A stretch of DNA of 64,000 bases, taken from assembly GCA_009617715.1 (NCBI GenBank), contig VTFK01000292.1:930001-994000 (forward strand), given 5' to 3'. The stretch is from Plectrocnemia conspersa (Eukaryota > Arthropoda > Insecta > Trichoptera > Polycentropodidae). The notes beneath the pieces are model-generated. The model was given only the letters and a program-made list of their open reading frames with translations, ran no database searches and was not told where the DNA came from. The first letter of the stretch is position 1. Each line of letters opens with the position of its first letter. The position numbers were made by a program, and so were the translations under genes. Shown here piece after piece: positions 1-12,519 of the stretch.

Positions 1-309
1 CATATACAAAAAAATATACAAACTTTTATAATTTCCTTTTTTGCGAATAGCTTACGAACGAAATGCTCCATTATATGATTACAACCAGAAATAATTTCAA
101 AACTTCTCTTACAACACATTTTCATAACTCAAAAGAACTACGTTTATGCTTAACACAAATTTATTTTTTCGCATTATAAACTTTACGACTCTTACTTGTA
201 ATGGATTCTTTACTTCTCCCTTAGTTTTGGCGATATACTGCCAGCCATTGAAGCGATATCAAAATAAAAATATTATATTTTTTTCTTGGCCGTTACAAAC
301 CGATAGCCA

Positions 310-560
310 TTTTCGTATTCATAAATCCATTCTGTGCTGGGATTGCTGAGTGGCATTTTTCCACTGATGTTTATTAATAATTCTACTAATAGCCGACCGG
401 CACGAAGTGGTTGGGTGGTGGCACGAGTTTATTATTCGGGTTCGGAATTGGTTTACGCAGCAAAAGTTCGCTTTGAAACGATTGACCGATAAACGCGTAT
501 ATTTAATAATTAATTTCCCTTCCGTGCAATAAACGACAAAAAAGAGTGACAATAAAACAC
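310..560. promoter_or_regulatory. GC-elevated non-coding island (candidate cis-regulatory element)
   Basis: This stretch is clearly less AT-rich than its surroundings, with CpGs and non-repetitive composition (for example cgaccggcacgaagtggttg near 392). Both strands have only short reading frames without protein-like composition. It resembles the other islands of this window. A regulatory role is inferred from composition and location only. Confidence 0.25.
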
Positions 561-1084
561 TCAATAGATAATGAGTTTTTCATGAACCTTCTAATCTAAT
601 TTTTTAGGTTGCTCAAACCGACCTTAACTTTATCTGACGTGACTTACAATTTTATTCATATTAAATAATAAACCAGTTGTTTGCAGTAAAAATTTTGATC
701 TTTTATTAAAATTTTAATTGGAAACAGCTATTAGAAATTTTGATTAAGATTTATTTACTTAAAATATAAATTGCCTTTATATTTAAACTCTTATTCAAAT
801 AAATTATAGGTTTTAAATATAATTATTATTATTATATACGCAGTTACTGAAAAAATATTATACCTATGTTGTGTAATTATTAAGATCTAATAATATTGTA
901 TGTTTATTTTTAAATATGTGGTTGTTTTTTCGTAATCACCTGTATTTGAAATTATTAGGGTAATTTATTTCGTAAAATATTTTTGTATTTTCGGGTATGA
1001 AAATACACCAGGCAAGCATATGTCAAAATACGTCTAATAATTTTTTATAGATTCAAATTTTATTTTTTACACTTGGCGTACTTT

Positions 1085-1480
1085 TTCTAATAAATATTGG
1101 TCTGAGGGCCGCAATGGCAGCCAACGCTTTAGAGAGATGTTTAAAATATTTGTATTAAATTTAAGCTTAGAGTCTAGGTGTGAGTCCAGGTATTTAACGC
1201 TTGTTTTACATTTTATGTAACTACCCTATTCATTTTGCATAGTTCGTCTACGTCTTGTAAAAATAATTGCTTCGTTTTATTTCGAATGATTTTTAATTTT
1301 TCACTACCTAAAATATTAATTTTAGATTTTTAGATATTTCTGTATTTTTTGCGATTGGTTTAAGACCGTAAAAACATGTTATAATAGCTGTATCGTTAGC
1401 ATAAATAGATGCGATTTTTTTTTATTGTTGTGATATCGTTCGAATACAAAACAAAAATAAACTGCACGAGATGAACCACA
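1085..1480 (-). mobile_element. Decayed Jockey-type LINE reverse transcriptase fragment
   Basis: Reading the minus strand across several frames gives RT palm and thumb landmarks in the right order. A stretch reading FVLYSNDIT (about 1465-1440) matches the usual F-x-L-Y-T-N-D-I-P. It is followed by YANDTAIIT at 1403-1380, which corresponds to the catalytic YADDTAI box with the first Asp changed to Asn. Further on comes KTSVKYLDSHLDSKLKFN (about 1215-1160), corresponding to the KYLGV-x-LD-x-KL-F block downstream of the active site. Frames shift and stops interrupt, so it is a dead fragment. A second, separately diverged copy of the same region lies at 36095-36380 in the same orientation. The clade call (Jockey) rests on motif wording from memory and not on an alignment. 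Confidence 0.6.
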
Positions 1481-1970
1481 TAAACTTGTTTGGTGATAAA
1501 TTTTTGTGACCCTAAAAAAAGTTTGACAACATAATATAATACATAAAAAAAAAAAAGATTACTTATTAGCTGCGTAGATTGTAATATAAAAAATCGTTTA
1601 TGGAAGTTGACTTAAAAGTTTTGCTTATGAGTTTTTGAGGTTTGCGCCTGTTTGTTGTTAGATAAAAGTACCTATTTCCAGAAACAAATCTATATTACTA
1701 ATATTATTGTTGACGTAGAGTTATTCAACATATCATGTAAAATATATAAATAGTGCTTTTAAATTTTAATGATTACTTGTTATTTTTAGGAAGTGATATT
1801 TTTTATAGCATGGGTATTAAGATTGTATTAAATGGATACATATAAATACTGTGGATAATTTTAGCGAAAGATAGCTAGCCTCTCTGCCTCATATTATTGC
1901 TAAATTATTATATATTACAGATCAAATCCGTGCGTATTGAAAAATAACAATCATCTTATTTTTGTTACAG

Positions 1971-2107
1971 ACACATGGCAGCAAGTGAAGACCATTCGCC
2001 CATAAAAATGGGAAAGGATAGTAGTTGCGCTTAGTGAATGGTGATATATGTACCCATCATGTTCGGGATTTGTCTGGGGTGAGGCACGTGGACAAAAGGG
2101 CGGCGCT
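1971..2107 (+). other. 5' UTR portion of dpr exon A, with two upstream ORFs
   Basis: The exon opens after the acceptor at 1961-1970. Before the preferred start at 2108 there are two short upstream ORFs, 1975-2034 (19 codons plus stop) and 2038-2082 (14 codons plus stop). An in-frame alternative start lies at 2048, preceded by an in-frame TGA at 2042. The coding frame is therefore closed upstream and this part is untranslated leader unless 2048 is used. The uORFs could lower translation of the main frame; that is an inference from position. Confidence 0.5.
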
Positions 2108-2207
2108 ATGTGGTGCAGAAGGGGTTGGCGTCACAGTTTCGCGTCCACGTGGATCGGCAAATGGACCCAGTGGATAGCCGTGGCCACGATCCTCAGCTTC
2201 GACCCAG
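2108..2207 (+). CDS. dpr: dpr-type Ig protein, first coding exon (signal peptide)
   Basis: This exon encodes about 33 residues: a basic start (MWCRRGWRH), then a Trp-rich stretch and the hydrophobic core WIAVATILSF, as expected for a secretory signal peptide. It ends at a consensus donor (cag|gtaagc, intron from 2208) after the first base of a codon. That base plus the first two bases of the exon at 55437 form GGA (Gly), so the two exons fit in phase. I chose the ATG at 2108 because it has G at -3. The in-frame ATG at 2048 would add 20 residues but has T at -3. Dpr proteins are cell-surface or GPI-linked two-Ig neuronal recognition molecules that bind DIP partners. Assignment to the dpr gene depends on phase, strand, signal-peptide character and the absence of a competing exon, so it is an inference. 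Confidence 0.55.
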
Positions 2208-3269
2208 GTAAGCTTTATTATCGGCCATTTGTTCCGGTAAATGTCTGCCTTGTGCAATAAAAAGGCCATTATCCTACTGGCTAACCATACGTATGGAAGT
2301 ATATTTATGTTCTATGTGTGTGTTGTGGCATTTGATTTATGCGACAGTATATATCATTTTGCTAAAACAATACGTTACGTTTACCGTGTTATCAAAGAAA
2401 TAAGACGTTTACGAAAATAATGCAGTGCTTAAGAAAATATATACGAAACACGCTATTTATAATCACTGCAATAATAAATAACTTTATACATAATTTAATT
2501 ATTAGGTTGTTTTGAGCTATATGTGGCAATGCATGATTTATAATATGGATTATATTAAATCTATGACGTTTTAATTTATCTTACATGCTAGTCAATTAAC
2601 ATGTTGTTGAACATGATTATATATTAGTTGAGATTAATAAACATACGTTTTAGTTACCTAATGAAAATTAATGGCTTATATGTAAAAGGAGATATGTAAT
2701 TTAAAATTATGGTGTTTTTATTTAATATATTTTTTAAGTGAGTACACTTACTTAGAAAAATGTTAAATAAATAACTGTATCGTTATTAATATATTTTGTA
2801 TTTAAATACTACTCGATATCAAGCCGTGAATTGAAATAGATACCATTTTAATAATTCTAACTATAAAAGTATATCTTACAAAAATAGAATAAATATGTAT
2901 TATTATTTCAAAGAATTGTATGGTTATAATTTAAATGTGTCATGACTATTTATTAATATATATATATATATATGTATTATTTATACAAATACATTCAAAA
3001 CATATGTATATTCAAGTTTATACAATTTCAAGTTTTCGTATTAAGTTAGAAGTCTGTTATCAAAAGCAACCCTTACTAAATCCCGATTCGACTGTGAAAT
3101 ATATATTTTGATTTTCACCAGGTTGCGGTTACTTTAAAAGTTTCGAATAGCCAAATAAGCACAATTTTAAGTAACCGTGATTTCAATCTTAAATTTTCGA
3201 TTTATATTACGAAAAAAATCGATTATATAAACTTTTGAATTTTTTTTTAAATTTTATTAGCATAAAATG
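2208..3269. other. AT-rich intronic sequence, no gene seen
   Basis: I see nothing here beyond a short (AT)n run near 2957-2975 and an inverted repeat with perfect 9-bp arms (3126-3134 and 3169-3177, cggttactt against aagtaaccg) separated by 34 bp. No reading frame looks coding. Confidence 0.5.
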
Positions 3270-3850
3270 TTAAAGGTTTTGATTCAAAATATTCTGCAAA
3301 TATCCTTAACACATCGTCTACATTTTGATTTTTTTTATCTAGGAAGTTCTGGAGGATAGAGTGGATAATATATATTCTTTCAGTCAAATTCCATGATGTT
3401 ATCAAGAGTCAATTTCACACATGCGATATCGTGGTGTAGAACTATTCTATTTATATTGTCAAATGTCAGCCTTTTTTATTTTCTTGTGCAAACAATCTGC
3501 TCATAATATATGCTTTCTATTATTGCTTACCCACATTTAAGAGTTATGTAATGCAAATCCGTTAACAATCCCACCATACACACAAAATATTTTTTTTATA
3601 GTTAACCAAGCTTTGTGGTTTTGAATAAATACTGTCTTCTATGACGACTGTTATCGTACAAAACCCATTTCATCATATCTGGTTTTTAAATGATCAAAAA
3701 GCTCTGCGCTGACTTGTTTTATTTGCTCAAATCGTATGGAACTAATATTGTCTCCAAGCCTTTCCTTACAGTCTAATGGTTTAGTTTGAGTAGGATTTTC
3801 TTATATTTCTACAGTCTAAACATTATCGTTTATCTTTGCTGGTCTTCCTA
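3270..3850 (-). mobile_element. Decayed mariner-type transposase
   Basis: On the minus strand, pieces in shifting frames follow the order of a mariner transposase. A GRPAKI start of the second helix-turn-helix region lies at 3848-3830, then ENPTQT. WVLYDNSRHRRQ follows at about 3672-3637 (family form W-x-x-YDN-x-x-RRRQW), then KYFVCMVG for the V-W-W-D-W region. VLHHDIAC (about 3444-3421) matches the HHDNA-P catalytic Asp block, and YPPELPR (about 3360-3341) matches the YSPDL-A-P-SDY block, here with Glu instead of Asp. Stops and frame changes are frequent, and the normal length is about 345 residues. This is a long-dead copy; terminal inverted repeats were not found by eye. Confidence 0.65.
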
Positions 3851-4329
3851 TTCGATTTTATTAAACTATATTTGACAATTATGGATATCTAATGAATCAC
3901 CTATCATTAAACAAATATTTTTATTGGCCCTAGTTTTCTATTTTTTTTAGAAAATCACACAATATGGAATTTTATATAAAATGTATAAATTTTGCCATCG
4001 TAAATATTGCTGCTATTTTTTTTTAATATCGTTATATGAAGTATAAATATATACCCACAAAAATTGCTTTATTAAAATATTTTTTTAATCTGGTCTAGTG
4101 ATGATAAGGATCGTACCCTTACTAAATGTACTTGGTTGCAAAAAGAGATTTATGAGATTGCGCAGTAAAATTCAAGGACTATATTTTTACTTATTAACTT
4201 ATAAGTAACAAAAAATACATATTAAATAAACCTTTAAAAGCTTCAAGGATATAAACTAACGATTTTACTCCATTACCAAACAAATAATTTCTGTGTCTAT
4301 TTGTAGTCTACACTGTGCGTAAAGGCAAA

Positions 4330-4680
4330 TGGGGTAGTTAAGGGTGGTCATAAATTGCTGGCGTATTTTTGTTTTCCTGAATTGACCCCGTTATTGTTCC
4401 CGCTACCACTTTTGCCCCTTTTTCCGTATCCAACTTAAGCGTTTCCACTAAAAGTAAAGTTTCGTGGGAGATAAGATAGCAATAAGCGACTTTCTCCACG
4501 CTTAAATTACTTAAGTTAGCCAAGCATCCAGCGTTGGATTTCTTCTTCTTTTTTCAAGCTGTAGGATAGACAAGGGAATGCAACCGACTCCCGTCTAAGT
4601 TTTACTGCTGCGTTTCGAACGAGATAAATGAATACAGCTGTAGATAAGTTTGGAAAACAGCGGTGGAGTTCCAGCGAGTA
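4330..4680. promoter_or_regulatory. GC-elevated non-coding island
   Basis: This unique, more complex sequence includes ttgttcccgctaccactttt and CpG-bearing tracts up to about 4680. A 61-codon minus-strand frame exists (4523-4338) but has no recognisable motif. It is a candidate intronic regulatory element by composition only. Confidence 0.25.
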
Positions 4681-5319
4681 AAAAATAATATAAAACCAAA
4701 ACTTGAATTAATTTTAATAGAAGAGTAGATTGGAAGGTTTAAATGATTTGGCTTCTATGAAAAGTAATCGAATTACAAAAACTAATTAAGAATTATTTCT
4801 TGTGGGTGTGATAACTTAAACTTTATCGTACATAATATGTTATATATTTAATAAATATTTTATTATATATAATAAATTATATTCCCTATATATTATTATA
4901 AAAAAATTACTAGTATCTTACTTGTTTATTAAAGAGAGTAGACATTTTTATTTTAAATAACAGAGTATAATACAAATATGAAAAAATATAACACCATATT
5001 TTTTTATACATTGCTTTAATCAACTTTATTTTTATTTCTGCTATCTAGCTGCAAATAATCAAGCAATGTATATTTATATATTTTTCTTATATTTTTTTTA
5101 AAAATATTTTTCACCATTTTGTTAAAATGTGTATCGTGTTATAAGTGCCATATCATTTAAAGGATAAAATTCTATACTTAAATAACGCTATGATTATAAT
5201 AAATTCTTCTTTATACTTTCATGGCTTGCAGTATATATAGAAGTACCATACCGAAGCAACATGAGTAGGTATTTTATATATATAACAGCTGTCGGTTTTT
5301 ATAGAGCTATCACCTAGGT

Positions 5320-5700
5320 CTATTAGAGTTGAATTATGAAACAAGAAAGCAATCTCAAGTGTGCCAGACACTGTCTGAAACACTTTTCAGCCAAAACGCG
5401 ACAGGAAAGTGGTGGGTGGTTGGGCGGTATGAGAATTTTGAAATGCTGACACCGCTGAATCGCAGTGAAACGGTAAAGGGGAGTGAGTGAATGCTTACCG
5501 TCGCAAAATGTAAAAATGTCATCCCCGGTGGAAACGTTCTTTTCTCGCTGAAGGCTCTGTACGCAAGGAAAAAATGGAAAATATTTCATATGTGATGTGT
5601 TGAATAAATCAATCTTAACAGATGGCACTGTTCTTAATGCAATATGTATGAGCCAACGAATCGCTCGGGCGTCGCGCAATATTGTGGATGTGTTTGAACA
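5320..5700. promoter_or_regulatory. GC-elevated non-coding island
   Basis: The composition is less AT-rich, with CpGs (for example cgctcgggcgtcgcgcaat near 5662). The 118-codon minus-strand frame covering it shows no domain. It is probably a conserved non-coding element; this was not tested. Confidence 0.25.
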
Positions 5701-7380
5701 AAGGGATGATTTATTTTAGATGTGTTTCTCACGTGGACTGTATGGATAATGTGACAATAATACATTTTCGATTACTTATTGTGTGTTTTATGTGAAATAA
5801 CCTTAATTTAATATAAACGCTGCTGAACCGTTATGCAAATATGAAAGTATTTAGAGATATATAATTTATTAGTTGACTAAGATATTTGGAAGGCTTGGAA
5901 ACAATGTGTATGTGTTGCACACAAGTTATAAAAATTTTATATATAAACTCTGATGGCTTAATTAAAATAAGCGTTATTTCTTTATAAAAAAAGCCTCTAT
6001 AAGAACATATTTTTTTTGGAAAACTATTAGATCTAAAATAGTAGTAGCGCATGTATTTATTTCTGTTATACTTCTTATTGTGAAAAAATATTAAAATAAT
6101 AAATTATTGCTCTCTCGAGAATATTCATAAATAACATGAATTAAAATCTTCAGATATTTTTCTTTTAGTTGTTTTCTAATTACTAAAACGTTGCTTAAAG
6201 TAATATTACCTTAAATAAAACTAGTTCTAATATCCCACATGTATAAACCTAAATATCGCTGTTTCATTTTATTACAATATTTTATTAAATAGTATTTTAC
6301 ATATATTTTAATTTTGTAGCCCTAAAAAAAGTTAACTTTATTATTTTTCACATCACTTATTCAATTTATTTTTTGGGACATCTAATAAAGGTTTGATAAA
6401 AAAAATGTACTTTAAAAAGGTATTATGTATAACTTTATCAGTGAAAATCGCAAATACATTCTTGCGAAAGTACACATTTTACCTTTTTAAATTATACTTA
6501 AAATATAAGCATATTATACACGTGACTCAATAATAATTAGAACAAACGGTAAAATATATTAATATATATATACACCAGAGACAGTTAAAAATATAAATGA
6601 AAAATATATTGTATATATGTTATACTATATAAAGCAATACCGACATTAATTAAGCATTACCTAGTAAAATATTAGGACTGTTAATATAAAACTGTATTAA
6701 GACGCAAAGTTCTGATTTAATATGTGCAAAATAAGACACTAACACCTTAGATGGAACAGAATATGTTTTTTATGAAAAAATATAGAGATTAACTAAGTTT
6801 TAAAAATTATGGACCAAATTTGAGTGATTCTTAAACTTTTATTGTAATATTACAATCGAAAGTATATAAATCATATACCGCTTTTATTGACATGTATACT
6901 TAAACGAAAAATAAAACCGTTCTTTTACTTCAAACGTGCAACTAAAAGCAATCACAATTTTAAGCAAGCAAATGTCATAGATAAGCAAAGGTTTTCGTAT
7001 TTTATTGTTATTTAAAATTAGTTAGCCGTATATGTAATTAATGTACTGAAAAGTACTTGTTTAATAAAATAACAAATAATTTTATTTTAATATTTTATTA
7101 AGCCCAAAGCTGTTTGTAAGCTTTATATAAAAATAAGTAATTGATTTTTGTGCTATTTTAATCATTTGCTGTTGTCGAATATTTTTTTTATATTTCATGG
7201 TAATGTTATAAATAGATTTAAATCATATTATCGTATAGATTTTAGAAAAAATATATCTTCATTAGATTTTATTGAAACAAATGATTTACTGCCATTATTT
7301 CAACGATGTCTATGAATAACAAGTTAATAAATTCCGCAGCACTGTTAAATTTTTCACACACCTATCTTAATATGTCAGAA
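5700..7380. other. AT-rich intronic sequence, nothing recognised
   Basis: Long A/T runs and short chance frames only. No RNA gene, transposon protein or repeat structure was seen. Confidence 0.5.
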
Positions 7381-7690
7381 AAGTGTCCTATGTACAGCTA
7401 CCGAAGTGACCCCATATAAATAAAAACAAATTGAGATCGGATAAACAACGGGGATCGATCCGCACCCACTCTACGGTAATGTTGGAGAGGGTGGATAGAA
7501 TTTTGGCCGCGACGATAAATTCCCCTTACGAGGGTAAAATTTACTCACGATCGACCGAGTGATATATCCTTGAGGACGCGGGTCTGTTCATTGATTATGC
7601 TCATATTGTGCAAAGGACCTGCCCTAGAGGCGGTAACGTATCTATCACGACGGCTGTATCTTGTTTAACGATTTGTCCTTTCCATTTTGT
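7380..7690. promoter_or_regulatory. GC-elevated non-coding island
   Basis: A sharply bounded block contains gatcggataaacaacgggg, a CpG-rich centre around 7500-7570 and gaggcggtaacg near 7628. No reading frame spans it. It stands out from the AT-rich flanks and is a strong compositional candidate for a conserved element. Confidence 0.3.
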
Positions 7691-8559
7691 ATTTGTTTAT
7701 TGTTGCAGCTAGTTTTGCTTATATATTGAGTTTATGTGGAAAGAGAGTAAAATAAATATCTTTAATTACATATTTGTTAAACTAATTTGTTGCAATGTTT
7801 TTTTTATTCCAAATGAAGCTCTTACCTTAAAGTTTAGAAATTTGTCGAAATCCCTCTTGCATCCAGTTTAGTATTTAAAAATAACAATGCATCTTATATT
7901 TAATATAATAAGATATTTTTAATTCTTTATAATTATATGAATATTAATTTTTAATGTTTTTTTAATCTTAAATTCTCGATATTATATTTTTATTTGATTG
8001 GCAATTTTTAACAAACAAATAATTATAGTCATAAATGATATTTGAATACTAAAAAAAATTAAAATACTAAATATATATGCTCATAAAAGATAAATTTTAA
8101 TTCTCGTTTAATTATAAAACACTGCATTTATATTTTCATATATATTATATATTAATATTAATTAATTACATAAATGTTTACATTTCAATCTTAAATGTTA
8201 ATGTTTATAGCTTTAGTATATATGTAAAAAAGCCGTCTTGCCAACTTCATCAAGTTATTTTTTTTTAACATATAACATTCATATTAGAATACACATAATA
8301 CTACTTTGTAACATAACAACATTAAACAATGTTACACAAATACACTGTGTGTATTATAAACGTATACATTTATACGATTCGGTTCAAGCTTAGTGCTTGT
8401 GTGAAGTTGAACGTCGTAACATTATATTATAGACAATAATACTTTGTTGAAATAAGCAAATAATTCATATTAAAGTAAATGTATTATATAAATTGAACGA
8501 TCCTTACCCTAATAATATTATACATATATTGCTGTTATCAATTGTGTACGACTGAATTC

Positions 8560-8960
8560 CACAAATCGTAGGGCTGCAACAATAAATATTTGTTGTGGCA
8601 TATTTTTTCTCCGTTTTCGCCCCCATTAATTGTCAATATAACTTTGGGCATATTAAATCACAAAGTTGGAAAACTATCACGATTAGTCGCGTTTTCTGGG
8701 TAGAAGTGTAGAAACCAATTTCTTTCGGACACGCCACGGTTATATTCTACAAACAGCGCGGGCAGGCCCCGAGGAGTAATGCGATAAACGGGGTTTTATG
8801 AACTTGAAACTTCCATTTGCTAAATTACTTTATTTCTATTACAATTTCCATGAAATATTGCCTTTCGTTTCAATTTTATAGGCGCTACGTCACCGTCGCA
8901 AATATTTCGTAATAAATTACCTTCTTTTATTCGTCTTCTTTTGCCTGTGACGCAAGATTA
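8560..8960. promoter_or_regulatory. GC-elevated non-coding island
   Basis: It contains homeodomain-type cores (attaattg near 8625) and CpG-rich stretches (cagcgcgggcaggccccg at about 8753, gctacgtcaccgtcgc at about 8883). No coding potential was seen. It is a candidate enhancer by composition. Confidence 0.3.
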
Positions 8961-10735
8961 AACGAATTCGCATGGAATTTTGACAAATGTATCGAAATAC
9001 GTTTGTCACAATACATTCTATATAAAGACTGGCACTTATAATTTTTTACATAAAATATAAGGTAAAGTTGGAAATGCTAAAAAAACTCGAAGTCTCCGAA
9101 AGAGGAAAGAATTCAATACATATTATGTATTTTAAATTAACGATAGTAACTGTTTCTACATTTTTTAGCTTATCAATAATAAACAAATACAAGTTTTAAT
9201 TAAATAAAATAAGATTAACGTCTAAAACTCTTATATAATCTATGAACTGCTCCATTTTCTTTGAAAACTGTTTACTTGTATCATTCTAAAGGACGACAGG
9301 CTGAAATTACTTTATAAGGTGTTCCTTCCATTAAACCCTCTGCCATATACTGCCTGTAATATAATCAGGAAAGGAATGTAAGTACTGCATGCATACATTG
9401 CTGTAACAATAATTATTAGATTACATTTACGTAATATGTTTATACAGATTAATATAAATATTTTGTTATACGTGTGATGACGTCACAAATTAGTTTATGC
9501 AACATTTTATTTAACTAGGTGTCGGTCTCTCACTATCGTGAGGTACCGCAGCTTTTTATTTGATTTTTATTATAAATATTTTCTTTACGACATTGTCCTT
9601 ATCAATTACTTAAAAGTAATTAATATTATTTAATGATAAATACAAACGCTATTTATTTAAAAATTTTGCTCTTTTAATTTAATTTTTTATACACATTTTA
9701 TTCTCACTAAAATGATTTATCACATTTCACAAATATATTATACTTGTAATTTTAAGCACGGGCAATCTTACAGAATTTGTAGCAAGTAAAAAAAGTTAAT
9801 TAATTTTGTGTTTTTTTTTATTAAAAAACCGTACAAATTTACAAAAAATATACAATTAAATATTTATTACTGTTAATAAAAGTAAATATTTGTACTTTTA
9901 AATAACAAATCCAAATGTTATTAAAATAAATAGAATTGTTTATCAAATTGAAAATAGAGAATGTGTTAATTAAATGTATGAATCAAGCATTTTTATAGAT
10001 ATTTATGTTTAACATAATATTTACCGTTCTAACAATAATATTAAACTAAAATCCAATTTATTACATATTAGGAACGTATTTCACATATAGTTTATTCCTT
10101 TTATTATTAATAAAGAAAATATGTAATTCAAAGTAAACACTAAATAAATTGTAGGCATAAGCTTATTTCCAGCAATTTAATTTGTTTAACAAAGCTTTTT
10201 AAATAAATTTACTTTTCATTATATCATAATGAATGGAAATTAATAACCAACATTTAAAGTTAAAACGTGTTCGCAATACAAATCCCATCAGGAATTAAAT
10301 ATATTTTTTTCATAGATTTCTGCTATCCTGTTTTACATAAATTTAAATAATACTATGTTACATTGAAGTAACAAAAATTTTAATTCACATTTTTTAATTA
10401 AAAAGTACATCGAATGCAGTAAGAAATTTTCAACTGCTGAATTATTATATTTAATAATACATATAATATAAACACAATGAAAAAGTATACATATTAATTA
10501 TTTGAAATATATTAAAACCGCATATTATTTTTAATAATTTTATAAAATTTGACTCCACAAATTTATACGTTATTGTCTAGATAGCTATATTTATACCTGA
10601 CACGACGTACGAATTAATGACATTCGTGGAATTGTTCCTTCTGGCTATCGTTTTTTCAGGTATATATTAAAGCTGCCAGAAAATCCAAGGAGTTACTGAT
10701 GTTAACGTATGCATATCAGGAACTCTGACAGTGTT
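8960..10735. other. AT-rich intronic sequence, little recognised
   Basis: I see only a small less AT-rich patch at 9285-9410 and a short hairpin-capable ctcactatcgtgag at about 9529. The rest is A/T-run sequence without coding signal. Confidence 0.45.
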
Positions 10736-10930
10736 TTAGTTGACTGAGTTAGAAGCAGCATCAACCTCAAACCCAGAATCGTCCATTAGCGTCGACATAT
10801 CAACTTTCAGTCTCAGGAGTCTCACTTTAAAGACAGCTGTCTGATTGAGCAGAATTATGTTATATTTGATAAAGACCGAATTTAGCTGATTTTGGGGTCG
10901 GTCTACAAGAAGATTTTCTCTCGTCAACAG
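10736..10930 (-). repeat. Dispersed repeat, copy 1 (protein-like on the minus strand)
   Basis: Positions 10873-10930 resemble 23879-23935. Both read gaccg-(g)a-ttagctga..., then tcggtc, a ...gaagatt... core and ctctcgt. The minus-strand frame starts TRENLLVDRPQ and resembles the TREINLLVDRSQ-like reading of the second copy, so the shared segment may derive from a mobile element protein. I do not recognise the family. Confidence 0.4.
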
Positions 10931-11149
10931 GTCAGTTATGAATCTTTGTTTAAGTATCTATATCTGTGTCTCGCAGTCTATTTTTACAATTTTTTTACAA
11001 CTATTTAGCCCAAAAAACAAGTGATTTTTCACATTAAATACGAACTCTAATACTATAGACATTCATCAATATTTTTGCCAAATTTCGTCTATTTTCTCCT
11101 GGTTTTGGTTTCTAAACAGATGTAAATTTTACGCTTATTTTTTTTAGTG

Positions 11150-11575
11150 CTTTCTCTATTTGGGCTTATCTTGATTAGCCAGAAAGATCAAGGTTCGAAT
11201 CTTACATGGACTCTTTAATTTCTATAGTATTTGGAGATCAAAGTAAGTGATTATTATAATATTATTTAATTATTTATAGTGATAATTAGTCATGATAAAA
11301 ATAAGTTATTGATTTTTTTGGTTTTTTTTTTATATATAATATCAAGGATCAATATTTAAACTAGGCCATACATCACTATGCATCTAATATTTATAAACAT
11401 TAACTTTAGTTTTAAAGTAATAAGATAACTGTCACTGATTTACAGGCTGTGATTTCAGTCTGGTGTCCCACTACTTGGTAATTGATGATTGTGTTAGCAC
11501 GCTATAATGCATTGGGCTAAGGCCTGGCATGTTGTGTCGAAAAATTCACAATCAATAAATAAATAAAGCTGAAGG
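11150..11575 (+). mobile_element. Old SINE-like copy with tRNA-type B box
   Basis: A B-box-like aaggttcgaatctta lies at about 11191-11205, followed by an AT-rich body. The right end carries gcattgggctaaggcct (11509-11525) and closes with caataaataaataaa. The end motif recurs in the better-preserved copy at 52083 and, more diverged, at 44986. The boundaries are approximate. Confidence 0.4.
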
Positions 11576-12139
11576 ATTTTAAATCTCAAATTATGAATTT
11601 AATAACTCTCGACCAAATTCAAAGATCAAGACGCTTCTAGGCCATGCGCAATTTAGTAGGTGCGCACATAGACGAAAGGTCAATTTGCTATGGCAAAATG
11701 TCTTCCATATTATTTTCTTATATTAATATGATAATAAAAATAGACAAATTTTTAGAATCTTTTGTTAATCGAAAATTAACTTTTTATTATTTTGAGAAAT
11801 GGTCCATTAAAATCTTTTTTTGTATGAAGCCTTTTTTCTATGTTGTATTGCACAATTTTTTAATTAAAAAAATATTGTAGCGGTGTGTGTTCTTAAATAA
11901 ATACAGTTGCTGAATTTCAACTAAGCATATATTTTAAATAACATATGAATACGTTGTTCTATATTTCAATTATATTCCCAAATTCTTAATTATATTCCCA
12001 AACTAATACATAACATTTTACAGCGCCTTAAAGCTTGGCTGTTCATTTTTTTCTTACCCTTAACGCCGATTATCTTTACGGTCAAGCTTTTACTCTTAAA
12101 ACAAACTATGCAGTAAGCTTTTTAGGAATATTACACCCA

Positions 12140-12450
12140 TTTTACCATATATATTGCCGACATTAAAGTAGTTTGCACGACAAAGGGCCCGCAGGCTGTC
12201 TTGGGACAAAATCAGGTAAGCGGCGCAAGCAAAATGTGGCATAATATACAGATATATCGAGCAAATTGCCCTACTGCCGCCGACACTTATTTATCGTGTA
12301 TGACTGAGTGGATAACTAAAATGTCTGCACTCGATTTACGACCGCGGTCGAAGAATTTACCCCGCAGTTACGACAGTTGCGAGAGATTTACTATCCGAGC
12401 GGAAAACATTTTTGGCATGCGTTGTGCGATATTTATGCGTTTCAATTCCA
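12140..12450. promoter_or_regulatory. GC-elevated non-coding island
   Basis: It contains gggcccgcaggctgtcttgg (about 12186), gccgccgacac (about 12276) and acgaccgcggtcg (about 12339). A 104-codon + frame from 12201 runs through it but ends in a low-complexity stretch and has no motif. I take it as a non-coding element. Confidence 0.3.
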
Positions 12451-12519
12451 CTGTGATGGTTGTGTATAAATATGTTTGCGTTTTTTTATATCTTTTTTTG
12501 CGTTTGTGTGTGTAGTGGG

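Larger units (their letters stand above)
1..1970. other. Upstream intron or 5' flank of the dpr-type gene
   Basis: This is AT-rich sequence before the first recognised exon. Because 1971 follows a good splice acceptor (a pyrimidine-rich stretch ending ttttgttacag at 1970), it is probably an intron behind an upstream non-coding exon outside the window. It contains a GC-elevated island at 310-560 and a Jockey-like RT remnant at 1085-1480, which are listed separately. I see no credible gene elsewhere in it. Confidence 0.5.

Noticed and set aside
12195..12215. Possible 21-nt in-frame microexon between cgcag and gtaagc
   Set aside because: It preserves phase, but the upstream sequence has no pyrimidine tract or branch-like context, and nothing in Dpr proteins calls for it.
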